Origin: Bacteroides sp.
GTDB taxonomy: Bacteria; Bacteroidota; Bacteroidia; Bacteroidales; SM23-62
Assembly (NCBI GenBank): GCA_030592145.1
Contig: JAUVKJ010000154.1
Span: 1-5,121, forward strand
DNA: 5,121 nt
Direction of reading: 5' to 3'
The notes below the pieces were generated by a model. That model searched no databases. It was given only the letters and a program-made list of their open reading frames with translations, and had not been told where the DNA came from. This document shows positions 1 to 5,121 of the stretch, piece by piece. Within the stretch, counting starts at the first letter, position 1. Every line of letters starts with the position of its first letter. Both the position numbers and the translations under genes were made by a program.

Positions 1-147
1 TATATCCAGGATAAGATCGAAGCCTCGTTATTTGATATGGAAAACGACCCCTATGAAACCGAGAATCTGATCGAAGATTATCCGGAAGTGGCCGGAAAAC
101 TGATGAAATTCGCCGAACAACATAAAAGCCGGTTTTACCAGGAATAG
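1..147 (+). CDS. Sulfatase-type hydrolase, C-terminal end (5' part outside window)
   Basis: Frame 1 is open from the first base to a TAG at 145-147 and gives 48 residues. The stretch LFDMENDPYETENL followed by YPEVAGKL matches the well-known C-terminal signature of formylglycine-dependent sulfatases (pattern L-[FY]-D-[ML]-x-x-D-P-x-E-x-x-N-L, then a helix often containing YPEV). In that family this segment belongs to the small C-terminal subdomain that packs on the alkaline-phosphatase-like core and closes the active site. The catalytic Cys/Ser-x-Pro-x-Arg motif would lie far upstream, so neither activity nor substrate can be judged. Such enzymes are usually exported and remove sulfate from glycans or small esters. 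The final KSRFYQE shows a normal, untruncated end. Related phosphohydrolases of the same superfamily are possible but less likely. Confidence 0.8.
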   Translation, partial: YIQDKIEASLFDMENDPYETENLIEDYPEVAGKLMKFAEQHKSRFYQE

Positions 148-187
148 TATCCCCTTTCATATTGTATTGTTAAACAGCAATAAAAGG

Positions 188-218
188 TTGACATTGTACC
201 GGAGGAGCCGTAATTTTA
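188..218 (+). promoter_or_regulatory. Bacteroidota-type promoter for the dodecin gene
   Basis: TTG at 188-190 is followed, after exactly 20 bp, by TAATTTTA at 211-218, which matches five of the six fixed bases of the Bacteroidota -7 consensus TAnnTTTG. The TTG (-33) element and the spacing agree with promoters of the primary sigma factor of this phylum. Transcription would begin near 225, leaving about 20 nt before the ATG at 245. This suggests the dodecin has its own promoter rather than depending on read-through from the sulfatase. The start site is inferred, not seen. Confidence 0.5.
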
Positions 219-244
219 TTTAATCACCAAAAACCACTTTAGTT

Positions 245-454
245 ATGCCAGAAAGTGTATATAAAATCATCGAGCTGGTGGGAACCAGCGAAGAGTCCTG
301 GGAAAAGGCTGCCGCCGCTGCCATAGAGAGGGCTTCGAAATCCCTGCGGGATCTCCGCATCGCAGAAGTTTCAACCCTGGATATGCTGATCAAGGACGGC
401 AAGATCGAGGGATACCGTGCCAAAGTGAAGGTGTCTTTCAAATTTGAAGGATGA
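245..454 (+). CDS. Dodecin-family protein lacking the canonical flavin-binding residues
   Basis: This 69-residue protein has the full length of a dodecin and its beta-alpha-beta-beta order: strand VYKIIELVG (5-13), the conserved TSEESWEKAAAAAIERASKSL helix region (14-34), then two long strands (about 38-48 and 55-67) ending KVSFKFEG. Known dodecins form hollow dodecamers that store or buffer flavin (riboflavin, lumichrome or FMN), sandwiching the isoalloxazine ring between a Trp and a Gln. In Halobacterium salinarum these are W36 in VVWAEV and Q55 in TYQ. Aligned here, they are Ile39 in LRIAEV and Arg58 in GYR, so both contact residues are absent. The fold call is firm; flavin binding is doubtful. 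The gene appears monocistronic, with the sulfatase end 97 bp upstream and a convergent gene downstream. The ATG at 245 is chosen because the family alignment begins within a few residues of it. Confidence 0.92.
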   Translation: MPESVYKIIELVGTSEESWEKAAAAAIERASKSLRDLRIAEVSTLDMLIKDGKIEGYRAKVKVSFKFEG

Positions 455-499
455 AATTCCGGGGTATTTTAACCACTTGAGATTTACCTGATTATCCTG

Positions 500-1519
500 T
501 TATAGTTCCCATCCGAAGGTGGTCTGTATTACATAATCGTTTTTAGAGGCGCCTGCAATGGGCTTGTTGTCATAGTTATTGGTGAAACCCAGTTTAATGT
601 AGAAATCAAGCGGAAGATCATATTTAAAATCAAATTTAAAATCGGAACGGATCCTTCCCTTTACCGTTATACTTGGATAAACCTTCAGCGAAGTCAGAAG
701 GCTGATGTCTTCATGTGCAAAAAGGTTGAGTTCCGTATTGATTAGTCCCTCAAGGCTTTTTTCATTAGGTTGATCACTGGTAAACTCTTCAGAGTTGTAG
801 GCAAATCCTGCGCCAACACTCCAGTACGTCTTGTAGGAGTTCATAAGCATATGTCCGGCGCTCAGGTTTGTTGTACTCCTGAGCTTCAGTTTCTGTTCAT
901 CATTCTGAAGAAAATTATTCGACAGGCTGAGAAACCATGACCGTTTAAACAGTTTCCTGAATCCAATAGTTCCATCGGTACGCCGTGTAGGAGCGACAGA
1001 ATCCTGCACGCTGCGTATAATGTCAAGCGAAGCATCAGACCCCCATGTATCAGCAAGATACCCAAGGTTACTGCGGACGTTGAATTGATGATGATTCTTG
1101 GCTTTGGTGAAACTGTATCCAACACCAATTTCAGCTTTTAATCTTCCGAAAAAATCTCCTTTTATTGGATTTATGTAAACGATCTCAAGCAGGTCATTGA
1201 TCAGTATGTGACCGGTTATACCACTTATTAAGATCAGGGAAGGTGTACCTGGATGACTCACAATGCTCCCGTTAAGGCGGCGGCCGTCAGACAGGGCAAT
1301 CAGAAAAGTACTGTGAGCGAATACCAGGTCGATCTTTTCCCATTCAATATTAAAATCCTTATCGCTGTAATCCGTTTTTAATATAAGTACTCCTTTTTCC
1401 AGAGATTTGATCTCACCAATAAGCATATCTCCGTTCCTGCTTACTATTGTGTCATTCTGGGCCATTGATATGGCTGAAAAAACAAACAGTATCAGAAGGG
1501 TGCTTAGTGTACGAATCAT
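500..1519 (-). CDS. Exported outer-membrane beta-barrel protein, DUF481-like
   Basis: This is a 339-residue product. The start at 1519 is chosen because it begins a signal peptide (MIRTLSTLLILFVFSAISMAQ, cleavage probably after the Ala or Gln near residue 21) and follows the upstream gene by 17 bp; the open frame extends further upstream but that part overlaps hlyIII and has no export signal. After the signal comes a roughly 80-residue module rich in short strands (about 25-105: SRNGDMLIGEIKSLEKGVLIL, then SDGRRLNGSI), which looks like a small SH3/Sm-like barrel. From about residue 115 (LKAEIGVGYSFTKA) to the end there are alternating amphipathic strands typical of a DUF481/YdiY-type barrel, sometimes called salt-induced outer-membrane protein. 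It ends TTFGWEL, so the very last residue is Leu rather than the usual Phe or Trp. Function is unknown; the DUF481 assignment is by recalled pattern and is moderately sure. Confidence 0.78.
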   Translation of the reverse strand: MIRTLSTLLILFVFSAISMAQNDTIVSRNGDMLIGEIKSLEKGVLILKTDYSDKDFNIEWEKIDLVFAHSTFLIALSDGRRLNGSIVSHPGTPSLILISGITGHILINDLLEIVYINPIKGDFFGRLKAEIGVGYSFTKAKNHHQFNVRSNLGYLADTWGSDASLDIIRSVQDSVAPTRRTDGTIGFRKLFKRSWFLSLSNNFLQNDEQKLKLRSTTNLSAGHMLMNSYKTYWSVGAGFAYNSEEFTSDQPNEKSLEGLINTELNLFAHEDISLLTSLKVYPSITVKGRIRSDFKFDFKYDLPLDFYIKLGFTNNYDNKPIAGASKNDYVIQTTFGWEL

Positions 1520-1536
1520 ATCCTGCAATCTGTCTT

Positions 1537-2199
1537 TTATGATTCGGGAATTACATGAAAGAATATTGCAAAAAAGTGAGATATACTTCCTGCGATTACA
1601 AAAAAGTGCCAGACCAGGTGATGATACGGAAACCTGATTTTCTTGTAGAACAATATCCCAAGCGTATAACAGGCTCCTCCAATGAATATCCATGCGAGGC
1701 CCATCGGAGAAATAGACCTGGCAATGGGACCTATTCCGATAAGGAACATCCATCCCATCAGGGCATAAAGGCTTATAAAGAAATAATTTACTCCGGATTC
1801 GTATGAAGTGGGTTTCATTAATTTCAGTGTAATGCCGAAAATGGCCAGTCCCCATTCAAGGCCAAATATCGTCCACCCCAGTCCGTTCCTGATAAGCACC
1901 AGCGTGAGTGGAGTATACGTGCCGGCAATGAGCAGAAAAATAGCTATCTGGTCAAATTTGAAAAATAATTCTTTTCCCCTGCCGGGTTTAAGCCAGTGAG
2001 TAAAAGTGGACGAGGTATAAAGGATGAGCATGGCGGCACCGAAAACAGATGTTGAAACCACATGCCAGGCATTTCCCCGGAGGGCGGAAAAAACCACCAT
2101 CAATACGAGTCCCGCGCCCGCCAGCACAGCACCCAATAGATGGGAAAGTGCATTTGCAAGTTCCTCGGAAGCAGAAAACCTTTTCGCAATGGCGGTCAT
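1537..2199 (-). CDS. Hemolysin III family (PAQR-type) membrane protein
   Basis: This 220-residue protein has seven hydrophobic segments, roughly 19-39, 46-66, 84-103, 108-127, 138-157, 164-184 and 196-217. It carries the conserved PAQR/HlyIII residues: E12/E13, N16 and H20 in the first segment (SEELANALSH); the S-x3-H motif S64-H68; Asp83 in KFDQIAIFLLIAGTYTP; and the H-x3-H motif H194-H198 near the end. In adiponectin receptors the equivalent three His residues bind zinc and the Asp helps position a catalytic water, so an intramembrane hydrolase-like activity is possible. The bacterial family was named for haemolysis by a Bacillus cereus member, but its normal role is unsettled, with membrane lipid homeostasis proposed. 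All metal-site residues are intact. It is the first gene of a likely two-gene transcript with the DUF481-like gene. Confidence 0.93.
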   Translation of the reverse strand: MTAIAKRFSASEELANALSHLLGAVLAGAGLVLMVVFSALRGNAWHVVSTSVFGAAMLILYTSSTFTHWLKPGRGKELFFKFDQIAIFLLIAGTYTPLTLVLIRNGLGWTIFGLEWGLAIFGITLKLMKPTSYESGVNYFFISLYALMGWMFLIGIGPIARSISPMGLAWIFIGGACYTLGILFYKKIRFPYHHLVWHFFVIAGSISHFFAIFFHVIPES

Positions 2200-2294
2200 A
2201 TCAGGTGCATTTCAAGAATTCCTGTAAAAATAGGAAATTATACACAGCTTTTTGTAATTTTATATAGCCGGTAAATCACTAAAAGCGCTTTAAA
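2200..2294. promoter_or_regulatory. Divergent intergenic region with a -7-like box in each direction
   Basis: These 95 bp separate hlyIII (leftward) from the 163-aa gene (rightward), so both promoters must lie here or inside the neighbouring genes. A rightward TAATTTTA is at 2255-2262, 32 bp before the ATG at 2295. A leftward TATTTTTA (written TAAAAATA on the + strand, 2225-2232) lies 25 bp before the hlyIII start. Each matches five of six fixed bases of TAnnTTTG, but neither has a TTG at the expected -33 distance. A short inverted repeat, TTCCT (2219-2223) and AGGAA (2232-2236), brackets the leftward box and could be an operator, though arms of 5 bp are easily chance. Confidence 0.35.
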
Positions 2295-2786
2295 ATGGAA
2301 ATCTTAAACTTTGAGCTGACCACCATACAGGAGAATGCATTCATTTACGAAACCCACCTGAAAAATGTGAAACGCCGAAGAGAACTGTGGACTTCCGCAG
2401 TAAAGGACAAGATCATTGCAACGCTCGAGGCGGTTCGGAAGAATTTCAAAAAGGTCGACTGGGAAATCCTGGTATCGGACGAGAAGAAAAACCTTGAAAC
2501 CATTATGCTGAAGATCAAGGATATGCCCAGCGGCATCAGCGAGGTCTCTGAGGATGGCAACACCAGGCAGTTCATTAAGATCGGGGCAGAGCTGGGATTT
2601 TCGCAGATGATCTCCGGAAAGATCAATGTGTGGTTTGAGTACCCGTACTGGAAAGACCTTCAGCTCTCAAAGCAATTGCGCAAACACATGGTCACCATAG
2701 AACCAGCTTATGTGACGGAGGGGCTCATCGCCGGGTTTGTCTACCAGTTCCTCGCCGAGGTGACGATCTATGAATCAGGAGTGTAA
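2295..2786 (+). CDS. Uncharacterised 163-aa cytoplasmic protein
   Basis: I do not recognise this family. The protein has no signal peptide or membrane segment and is probably cytoplasmic. Residues about 20-52 form a strongly charged helical region (KNVKRRRELW, then KDKIIATLEAVRKNFKKV). This is followed by strand-rich segments: DWEILVSDEKKNLETIMLKI (55-74), FIKIGAELGFSQ (93-104) and KINVWFEYPYWKDL (109-122). A second helical part comes near the end (TEGLIAGFVYQFLAEVTIYE, 141-160). The layout suggests a compact alpha/beta domain. Codon use resembles its neighbours and the frame is uninterrupted, so it is very likely a real gene. The ATG at 2295 is the first in frame after the AT-rich leader; there is no Shine-Dalgarno site, as is usual in Bacteroidota. 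It is transcribed divergently from hlyIII and followed by a 223-bp non-coding gap, so it is probably a single-gene unit. Confidence 0.85.
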   Translation: MEILNFELTTIQENAFIYETHLKNVKRRRELWTSAVKDKIIATLEAVRKNFKKVDWEILVSDEKKNLETIMLKIKDMPSGISEVSEDGNTRQFIKIGAELGFSQMISGKINVWFEYPYWKDLQLSKQLRKHMVTIEPAYVTEGLIAGFVYQFLAEVTIYESGV

Positions 2787-3009
2787 TTTTTTATTTGGGG
2801 GCCATCACTCGTATCTCAACAGAAATGTACCATCTTTTCAAATTTTAACAATTAATTAATAATAAAAAGGCTTAATCCAGCGTTTGTTTTTATTTTCGCG
2901 TTCCGGTTTGCTCCCATCCCCTTTCACAGAACCGGAGGATGCGAGCAGACCAAAAAGCTAATTATTTGTTTAACATCCATTAGAGTAATTTATTTTAACA
3001 AGCAAAATT
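2787..3009 (+). other. Non-coding gap before the envelope gene set; possible structured leader
   Basis: No credible gene is seen in these 223 bp. The left part is AT-rich (a run of AATTAATTAATAATAA near 2850-2865) and holds an 8-bp inverted repeat AATAAAAA (2861-2868) / TTTTTATT (2887-2894). A GC-richer block at 2897-2948 can fold: TCCGGTT (2902-2908) pairs perfectly with AACCGGA (2930-2936), and TGCTC (2909-2913) can pair with GAGCA (2943-2947), giving crossing helices. It is followed by AT-rich sequence up to the lipoprotein ATG. No good terminator for the upstream gene was found. Confidence 0.45.
2966..2993 (+). promoter_or_regulatory. Weak candidate promoter for the lipoprotein gene set
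   Basis: TTG at 2966-2968 is followed after 17 bp by TAATTTAT at 2986-2993, which matches four of the six fixed bases of TAnnTTTG. The spacing is short for a Bacteroidota promoter. It would place the start site only about 10 nt before the ATG at 3010, which would exclude the structured block at 2897-2948 from the transcript. It is offered as one alternative; a promoter further upstream fits equally well. Confidence 0.22.
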
Positions 3010-3693
3010 ATGAAATCACTGTTATTTATTCTCGCAGGAATCATGTTCCTCCTGACATCCTGTTACAAATCGGAGACGGTCTATTACGACCAGCTTGATG
3101 TCACCCTGACCCAATACGATACGAAATTTGATTTTTCATCGTATACAAGTTTTTCCATGCCAGATTCCACTATCTTGAAAACCAACTATTTAGAGGAGTC
3201 AGAAATTGAAGAATTCTATGCTATCGGCGGCACTTCTGAAAAAACCCTGGATATCCTGAAAGAACAGTTCATAGCTAGGGGATACAGCTATACAAGCGAC
3301 AGGAATACTGCAGACTTTATTGCCTCACCAACAATTCTGATGATCAAGCAAACCGGAGCCGTTTACTATCCTCCCGGATGGTGGTGGGGTTATCCCGGAT
3401 ACGGCTGGGGCGGATGGCCGGGCTGGGGTTATCCCGGGTACCCATGGAATCCTGGATATGTATCCTATTATAGTTACAAGGAAGGTACCATTGCACTTGA
3501 AATGATCGATGGGGACTCATTCAGGAACATCGAAAACTGGGTGGAGCAACCGACCAATGATGTGCCTGATCTGGTAATACGCTGGCTGGCTTCCATAGAC
3601 GGTTATATATCGAGCAACGGTGACTATAATGCAGAACGCGCACAAAGAGGCGTAGATGAAGCCTTTAAACAATCGCCTTACCTGAAAAAATAA
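3010..3693 (+). CDS. DUF4136-type lipoprotein with a Trp/Gly/Tyr/Pro-rich insert
   Basis: This 227-residue protein starts with a lipoprotein signal, MKSLLFILAGIMFLLTSC, with the lipobox Leu15-Thr-Ser-Cys18. Cys18 would be acylated, and Tyr19-Lys20-Ser21 gives no strong retention signal, so the final membrane is uncertain. The body follows the DUF4136 pattern: an aspartate/tyrosine-rich start (VYYDQLDVTLTQYDTKFDFSSYTSFSMPD, residues 24-52), then a helix with TLDILKEQFIARGY (79-92), the strand ADFIASPTILM (101-111), and after a low-complexity patch the strand GTIALEMIDGD (159-169) and the VIRWLASIDGYI (189-200) helix. The patch at about 119-156 is made of Trp, Gly, Tyr and Pro, with WGYPGY occurring twice (126-131 and 139-144). 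DUF4136 proteins are envelope lipoproteins of unknown function. It is the first of three closely spaced envelope genes. Confidence 0.88.
   Translation: MKSLLFILAGIMFLLTSCYKSETVYYDQLDVTLTQYDTKFDFSSYTSFSMPDSTILKTNYLEESEIEEFYAIGGTSEKTLDILKEQFIARGYSYTSDRNTADFIASPTILMIKQTGAVYYPPGWWWGYPGYGWGGWPGWGYPGYPWNPGYVSYYSYKEGTIALEMIDGDSFRNIENWVEQPTNDVPDLVIRWLASIDGYISSNGDYNAERAQRGVDEAFKQSPYLKK
3385..3441 (+). repeat. Imperfect 18-bp direct repeat inside the lipoprotein gene
   Basis: Two copies of TGGGGTTATCCCGG(A/G)TAC lie at 3385-3402 and 3424-3441, differing at one base and offset by 39 bp, i.e. 13 codons in frame. Both encode WGYPGY. The conservation at third codon positions suggests a recent in-frame duplication or slippage rather than protein-level convergence. 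Confidence 0.75.
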
Positions 3694-3703
3694 GCTGTAA
3701 AAT

Positions 3704-4309
3704 ATGAAAACCATGAAAAAAATATATATAACTTTTCTTATCGCATTATTTGGAATATCCTCAGGCTTTTCCCAGGCATTCTGGACTGTAAATTATGATA
3801 TCGGAGTTCCGTTGGGGGACTTTTCCGACTTTATCAGCAAGGCCAGTTTTCGCGGTTTCAGCGTCAACGGAAACGCTTACCTGACAGACAATGTTACCCT
3901 TGGGGGTACATTTCACTGGTCGGGGTATTATGAACATTTCGACCGGACCACCTATCCGCTTGACGATGGAGCGGTAACCAGCGAAGTATGGAAAAAGATG
4001 TACTTTGCCCCAATTACTTTTAATGCCAGGTATATTATCAAGCCTCCCGGTGCTGTGCAGCCATACGTGGGACTGGGAATGGGTGCATACTTTGTGGAAC
4101 AATCCACACAGGCGGGACGTTATATCACCAATCCCAAAAACTGGAAGTTCGGACTCTCTCCGGATGCCGGAGTATATATTCCGTTCGGTATTTCTGACTG
4201 GGGACTTAACATCAAGGCAACCTATAATGCTATATTCTATAATGTAGCCGATATAAATACACTCTCCTACCTGTATTTCTCTGTAGGGATCGGAGTTTAC
4301 AGTTGGTAG
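3704..4309 (+). CDS. Outer-membrane beta-barrel protein (OMP_b-brl-like)
   Basis: This is a 201-residue product with a signal peptide (MKTMKKIYITFLIALFGISS, then GFSQA; cleavage near residues 24-25). The mature part is a series of alternating hydrophobic and polar strands joined by short turns: FWTVNYDIGVPLGDF, FRGFSVNGNAYLTDNVTLGGTFHW, MYFAPITFNARYII, VQPYVGLGMGAYFVEQ, WKFGLSPDAGVYIPFG, WGLNIKATYNAIFY and LYFSVGIGVYSW. This is about eight strands, the size of OmpA/OmpX-type barrels. The C-terminal Trp fits the aromatic end residue recognised by the BAM complex. It begins 10 bp after the lipoprotein stop, so the two are almost surely co-transcribed and may act together at the outer membrane. 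A second ATG at 3713 (MKK...) is an equally good start and would shorten the signal by three residues. The substrate or partner is unknown. Confidence 0.86.
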   Translation: MKTMKKIYITFLIALFGISSGFSQAFWTVNYDIGVPLGDFSDFISKASFRGFSVNGNAYLTDNVTLGGTFHWSGYYEHFDRTTYPLDDGAVTSEVWKKMYFAPITFNARYIIKPPGAVQPYVGLGMGAYFVEQSTQAGRYITNPKNWKFGLSPDAGVYIPFGISDWGLNIKATYNAIFYNVADINTLSYLYFSVGIGVYSW

Positions 4310-4330
4310 AATACAAATAAATATAAAAAA

Positions 4331-4957
4331 ATGATACGCTACATTAACACAACCCTGCTCGGGGGCGTGGCTGCTATACTGCCGCTGGCCCTTGTCATCA
4401 TTGTATTCCGCTGGGTGATTAACCTGATAGGAAAATACCTGAGACCCATCGTGGATTTTTTTACCCTTCATCTTTATGTGGATTCAAAGTGGATCGAACT
4501 GGCGATGTACCTGATACTGGTAGCCGCCATACTGTTCACTTTTTTCTTTATTGGCCTGATCATCCAGACCCGCATAGGCAGGTTTTTTAAAAAGGCTTTC
4601 GAGAAGAAGTACCTGATGAAAATCCCCGGGTACCGTATTGCACGCGAAACCGTCATGCAGTTCTTTGGTAAGAACAAGTCATTTTTCTCGCAGGTCGTAC
4701 TGGTAAACCTGTTCAATTCGGGTACCCTGATGACAGGCTTCATTACGGAGGACCAGGGAGATATCCTGACCGTTTTCGTACCCACCGGTCCCAATCCCAC
4801 TTCTGGGAACATTTACCATGTATTAAGAAAACAGGTAACCTTCACTACGGCTGCGGTGGACAGTGGAATGAAAACTATAATCAGCTGTGGTGCAGGATCT
4901 TCCGAGATATTCAATAATGTCGAGGGAGAAGCCGGCGAATTGCAACCTGGGAAATAA
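4331..4957 (+). CDS. DUF502 family inner-membrane protein
   Basis: This 208-residue protein fits the DUF502 family. Two hydrophobic segments lie near the N-terminus: about 8-31 (TLLGGVAAILPLALVIIVF, with the conserved G-x-x-x-x-L-P motif) and about 57-79 (ELAMYLILVAAILFTFFFIG). A basic linker (RIGRFFKKAFEKKYLMKIPGYRIA) leads to a soluble domain carrying the family's most recognisable motif, VPTGPNPTSGNIYHV (150-164), and later SGMKTIISCG (178-187). Family members occur widely in bacteria and in plants, where the COV1/LCV proteins affect vascular patterning; the biochemical role is not established. The gene starts 21 bp after the barrel gene on the same strand, so it is probably the last gene of that transcript. 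The C-terminal tail after residue 190 is acidic and probably flexible. The ATG at 4331 is right at the start of the first membrane segment. Confidence 0.9.
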   Translation: MIRYINTTLLGGVAAILPLALVIIVFRWVINLIGKYLRPIVDFFTLHLYVDSKWIELAMYLILVAAILFTFFFIGLIIQTRIGRFFKKAFEKKYLMKIPGYRIARETVMQFFGKNKSFFSQVVLVNLFNSGTLMTGFITEDQGDILTVFVPTGPNPTSGNIYHVLRKQVTFTTAAVDSGMKTIISCGAGSSEIFNNVEGEAGELQPGK

Positions 4958-5011
4958 TAAGGTTAATCCTGGCGCAATACACCTGTCTGCAATTCATCCC
5001 GGTCCCCCCAC

Positions 5012-5121
5012 CTATTCATAGATCCATTTCAGTTTCCATGGATCCGAAGTCTCCTCCATGAATAGTTTAAGTTCATCCTTAAATTTCTCTGCCATTTCTG
5101 CATACTTTTCATCATAGGCGA
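5012..5121 (-). CDS. Probable sulfatase, C-terminal end (5' part outside window)
   Basis: On the minus strand a frame open from the window edge ends in TAG at 5014-5012 and gives 35 complete residues (the first two bases, 5121-5120, are a partial codon). The peptide is a charged helix, AYDEKYAEMAEKFKDELK, followed by LFMEETSDPWKLKWIYE. A helix followed by a Glu-Thr-x-Asp-Pro-Trp element a few residues from the end is common at the C-terminus of heparan-N-sulfatase-like and related sulfatases in Bacteroidota and Planctomycetota. The family call rests on this short tail alone, so it is moderate. The gene converges on the DUF502 gene with a 54-bp gap and belongs to a separate transcription unit. 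Confidence 0.55.
   Translation of the reverse strand, partial: AYDEKYAEMAEKFKDELKLFMEETSDPWKLKWIYE

Noticed and set aside
165..182. Hairpin TATTGTT-aaac-AGCAATA after the left sulfatase
   Set aside because: It is an AT-rich 7-bp stem with a G-U pair and no following T-run; too weak to call a terminator, although it sits 17 nt after the stop.
1520..1855. Upstream extension of the DUF481-like reading frame (112 more codons)
   Set aside because: It lies entirely in another frame of hlyIII apart from the 17-bp gap, its peptide is rich in Cys/His/Arg and looks random, and the ATG at 1519 starts a proper signal peptide.
2282..2291. Perfect 10-bp palindrome AAAGCGCTTT just before the 163-aa gene
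   Set aside because: About five 10-bp palindromes are expected by chance in 5 kb, and no second copy or known operator supports it.
2861..2894. AATAAAAA/TTTTTATT inverted repeat as a terminator of the 163-aa gene
   Set aside because: The stem is purely A-T with an 18-nt loop, so it would be unstable; it is more likely a by-product of AT-rich composition.
199..2939. Shared 9-mer ACCGGAGGA upstream of both the dodecin gene (199-207) and the lipoprotein gene (2931-2939)
   Set aside because: The copies sit at different distances from their genes and promoter elements, and one is part of the stem at 2930-2936, so a common regulatory site is not supported.
2939..2983. 14-codon frame just after CCGGAGG that could be a leader peptide
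   Set aside because: The purine-rich motif abuts the ATG with no spacing, Bacteroidota rarely rely on Shine-Dalgarno sites, and the peptide has no run of one amino acid typical of attenuation.
3761..4471. Long minus-strand open frame opposite the barrel gene
   Set aside because: It is antisense to two well-supported genes; the peptide lacks any domain pattern and begins inside the DUF502 coding sequence.

Overview
The window looks like chromosomal DNA of a Bacteroidota bacterium (Bacteroidales/Marinilabiliales-like, possibly marine or gut). The reasons are a moderate GC content, a TTG-N20-TAnnTTT promoter, start codons without clear Shine-Dalgarno sites, AT-rich leaders, and a gene set typical of that phylum: sulfatase tails, a DUF4136 lipoprotein and small outer-membrane beta-barrels. 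The taxonomic call is an inference; there is no rRNA or other marker gene here.

Layout. (1) 1-147, + strand: the last 48 residues of a sulfatase-type hydrolase. (2) 245-454, +: a 69-aa dodecin-family protein behind a good Bacteroidota-type promoter; both residues that hold flavin in classical dodecins are replaced. (3) 2199 down to 500, - strand: two closely spaced genes, a seven-helix hemolysin III/PAQR-type membrane protein followed 17 bp later by an exported DUF481-like beta-barrel protein. (4) 2295-2786, +: a divergent 163-aa cytoplasmic protein of unknown function. (5) 2787-3009: a 223-bp non-coding stretch with a possible structured leader. (6) 3010-4957, +: a compact set of three envelope genes: a DUF4136 lipoprotein with a Trp/Gly/Tyr/Pro-rich insert, an outer-membrane beta-barrel, and a DUF502 inner-membrane protein. 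Gaps are 10 and 21 bp, so they are probably one transcript. (7) 5012-5121, -: the last 35 residues of a second probable sulfatase, running out of the window.

How the genes fit together. Most of the window encodes envelope proteins: inner-membrane HlyIII and DUF502, a periplasmic-facing lipoprotein, and two outer-membrane barrels. It sits between two sulfatase genes that both point inward. Sulfatases suggest a lifestyle that uses sulfated glycans, but no SusC/SusD pair, regulator or glycoside hydrolase is visible, so a polysaccharide utilisation locus cannot be claimed. I see no mobile element, CRISPR array, tRNA, rRNA or phage gene, and no clear evidence of a wholly new system. The points most worth a second look are the non-canonical dodecin, the structured leader with pseudoknot topology, and the poorly characterised DUF4136-barrel-DUF502 gene set.
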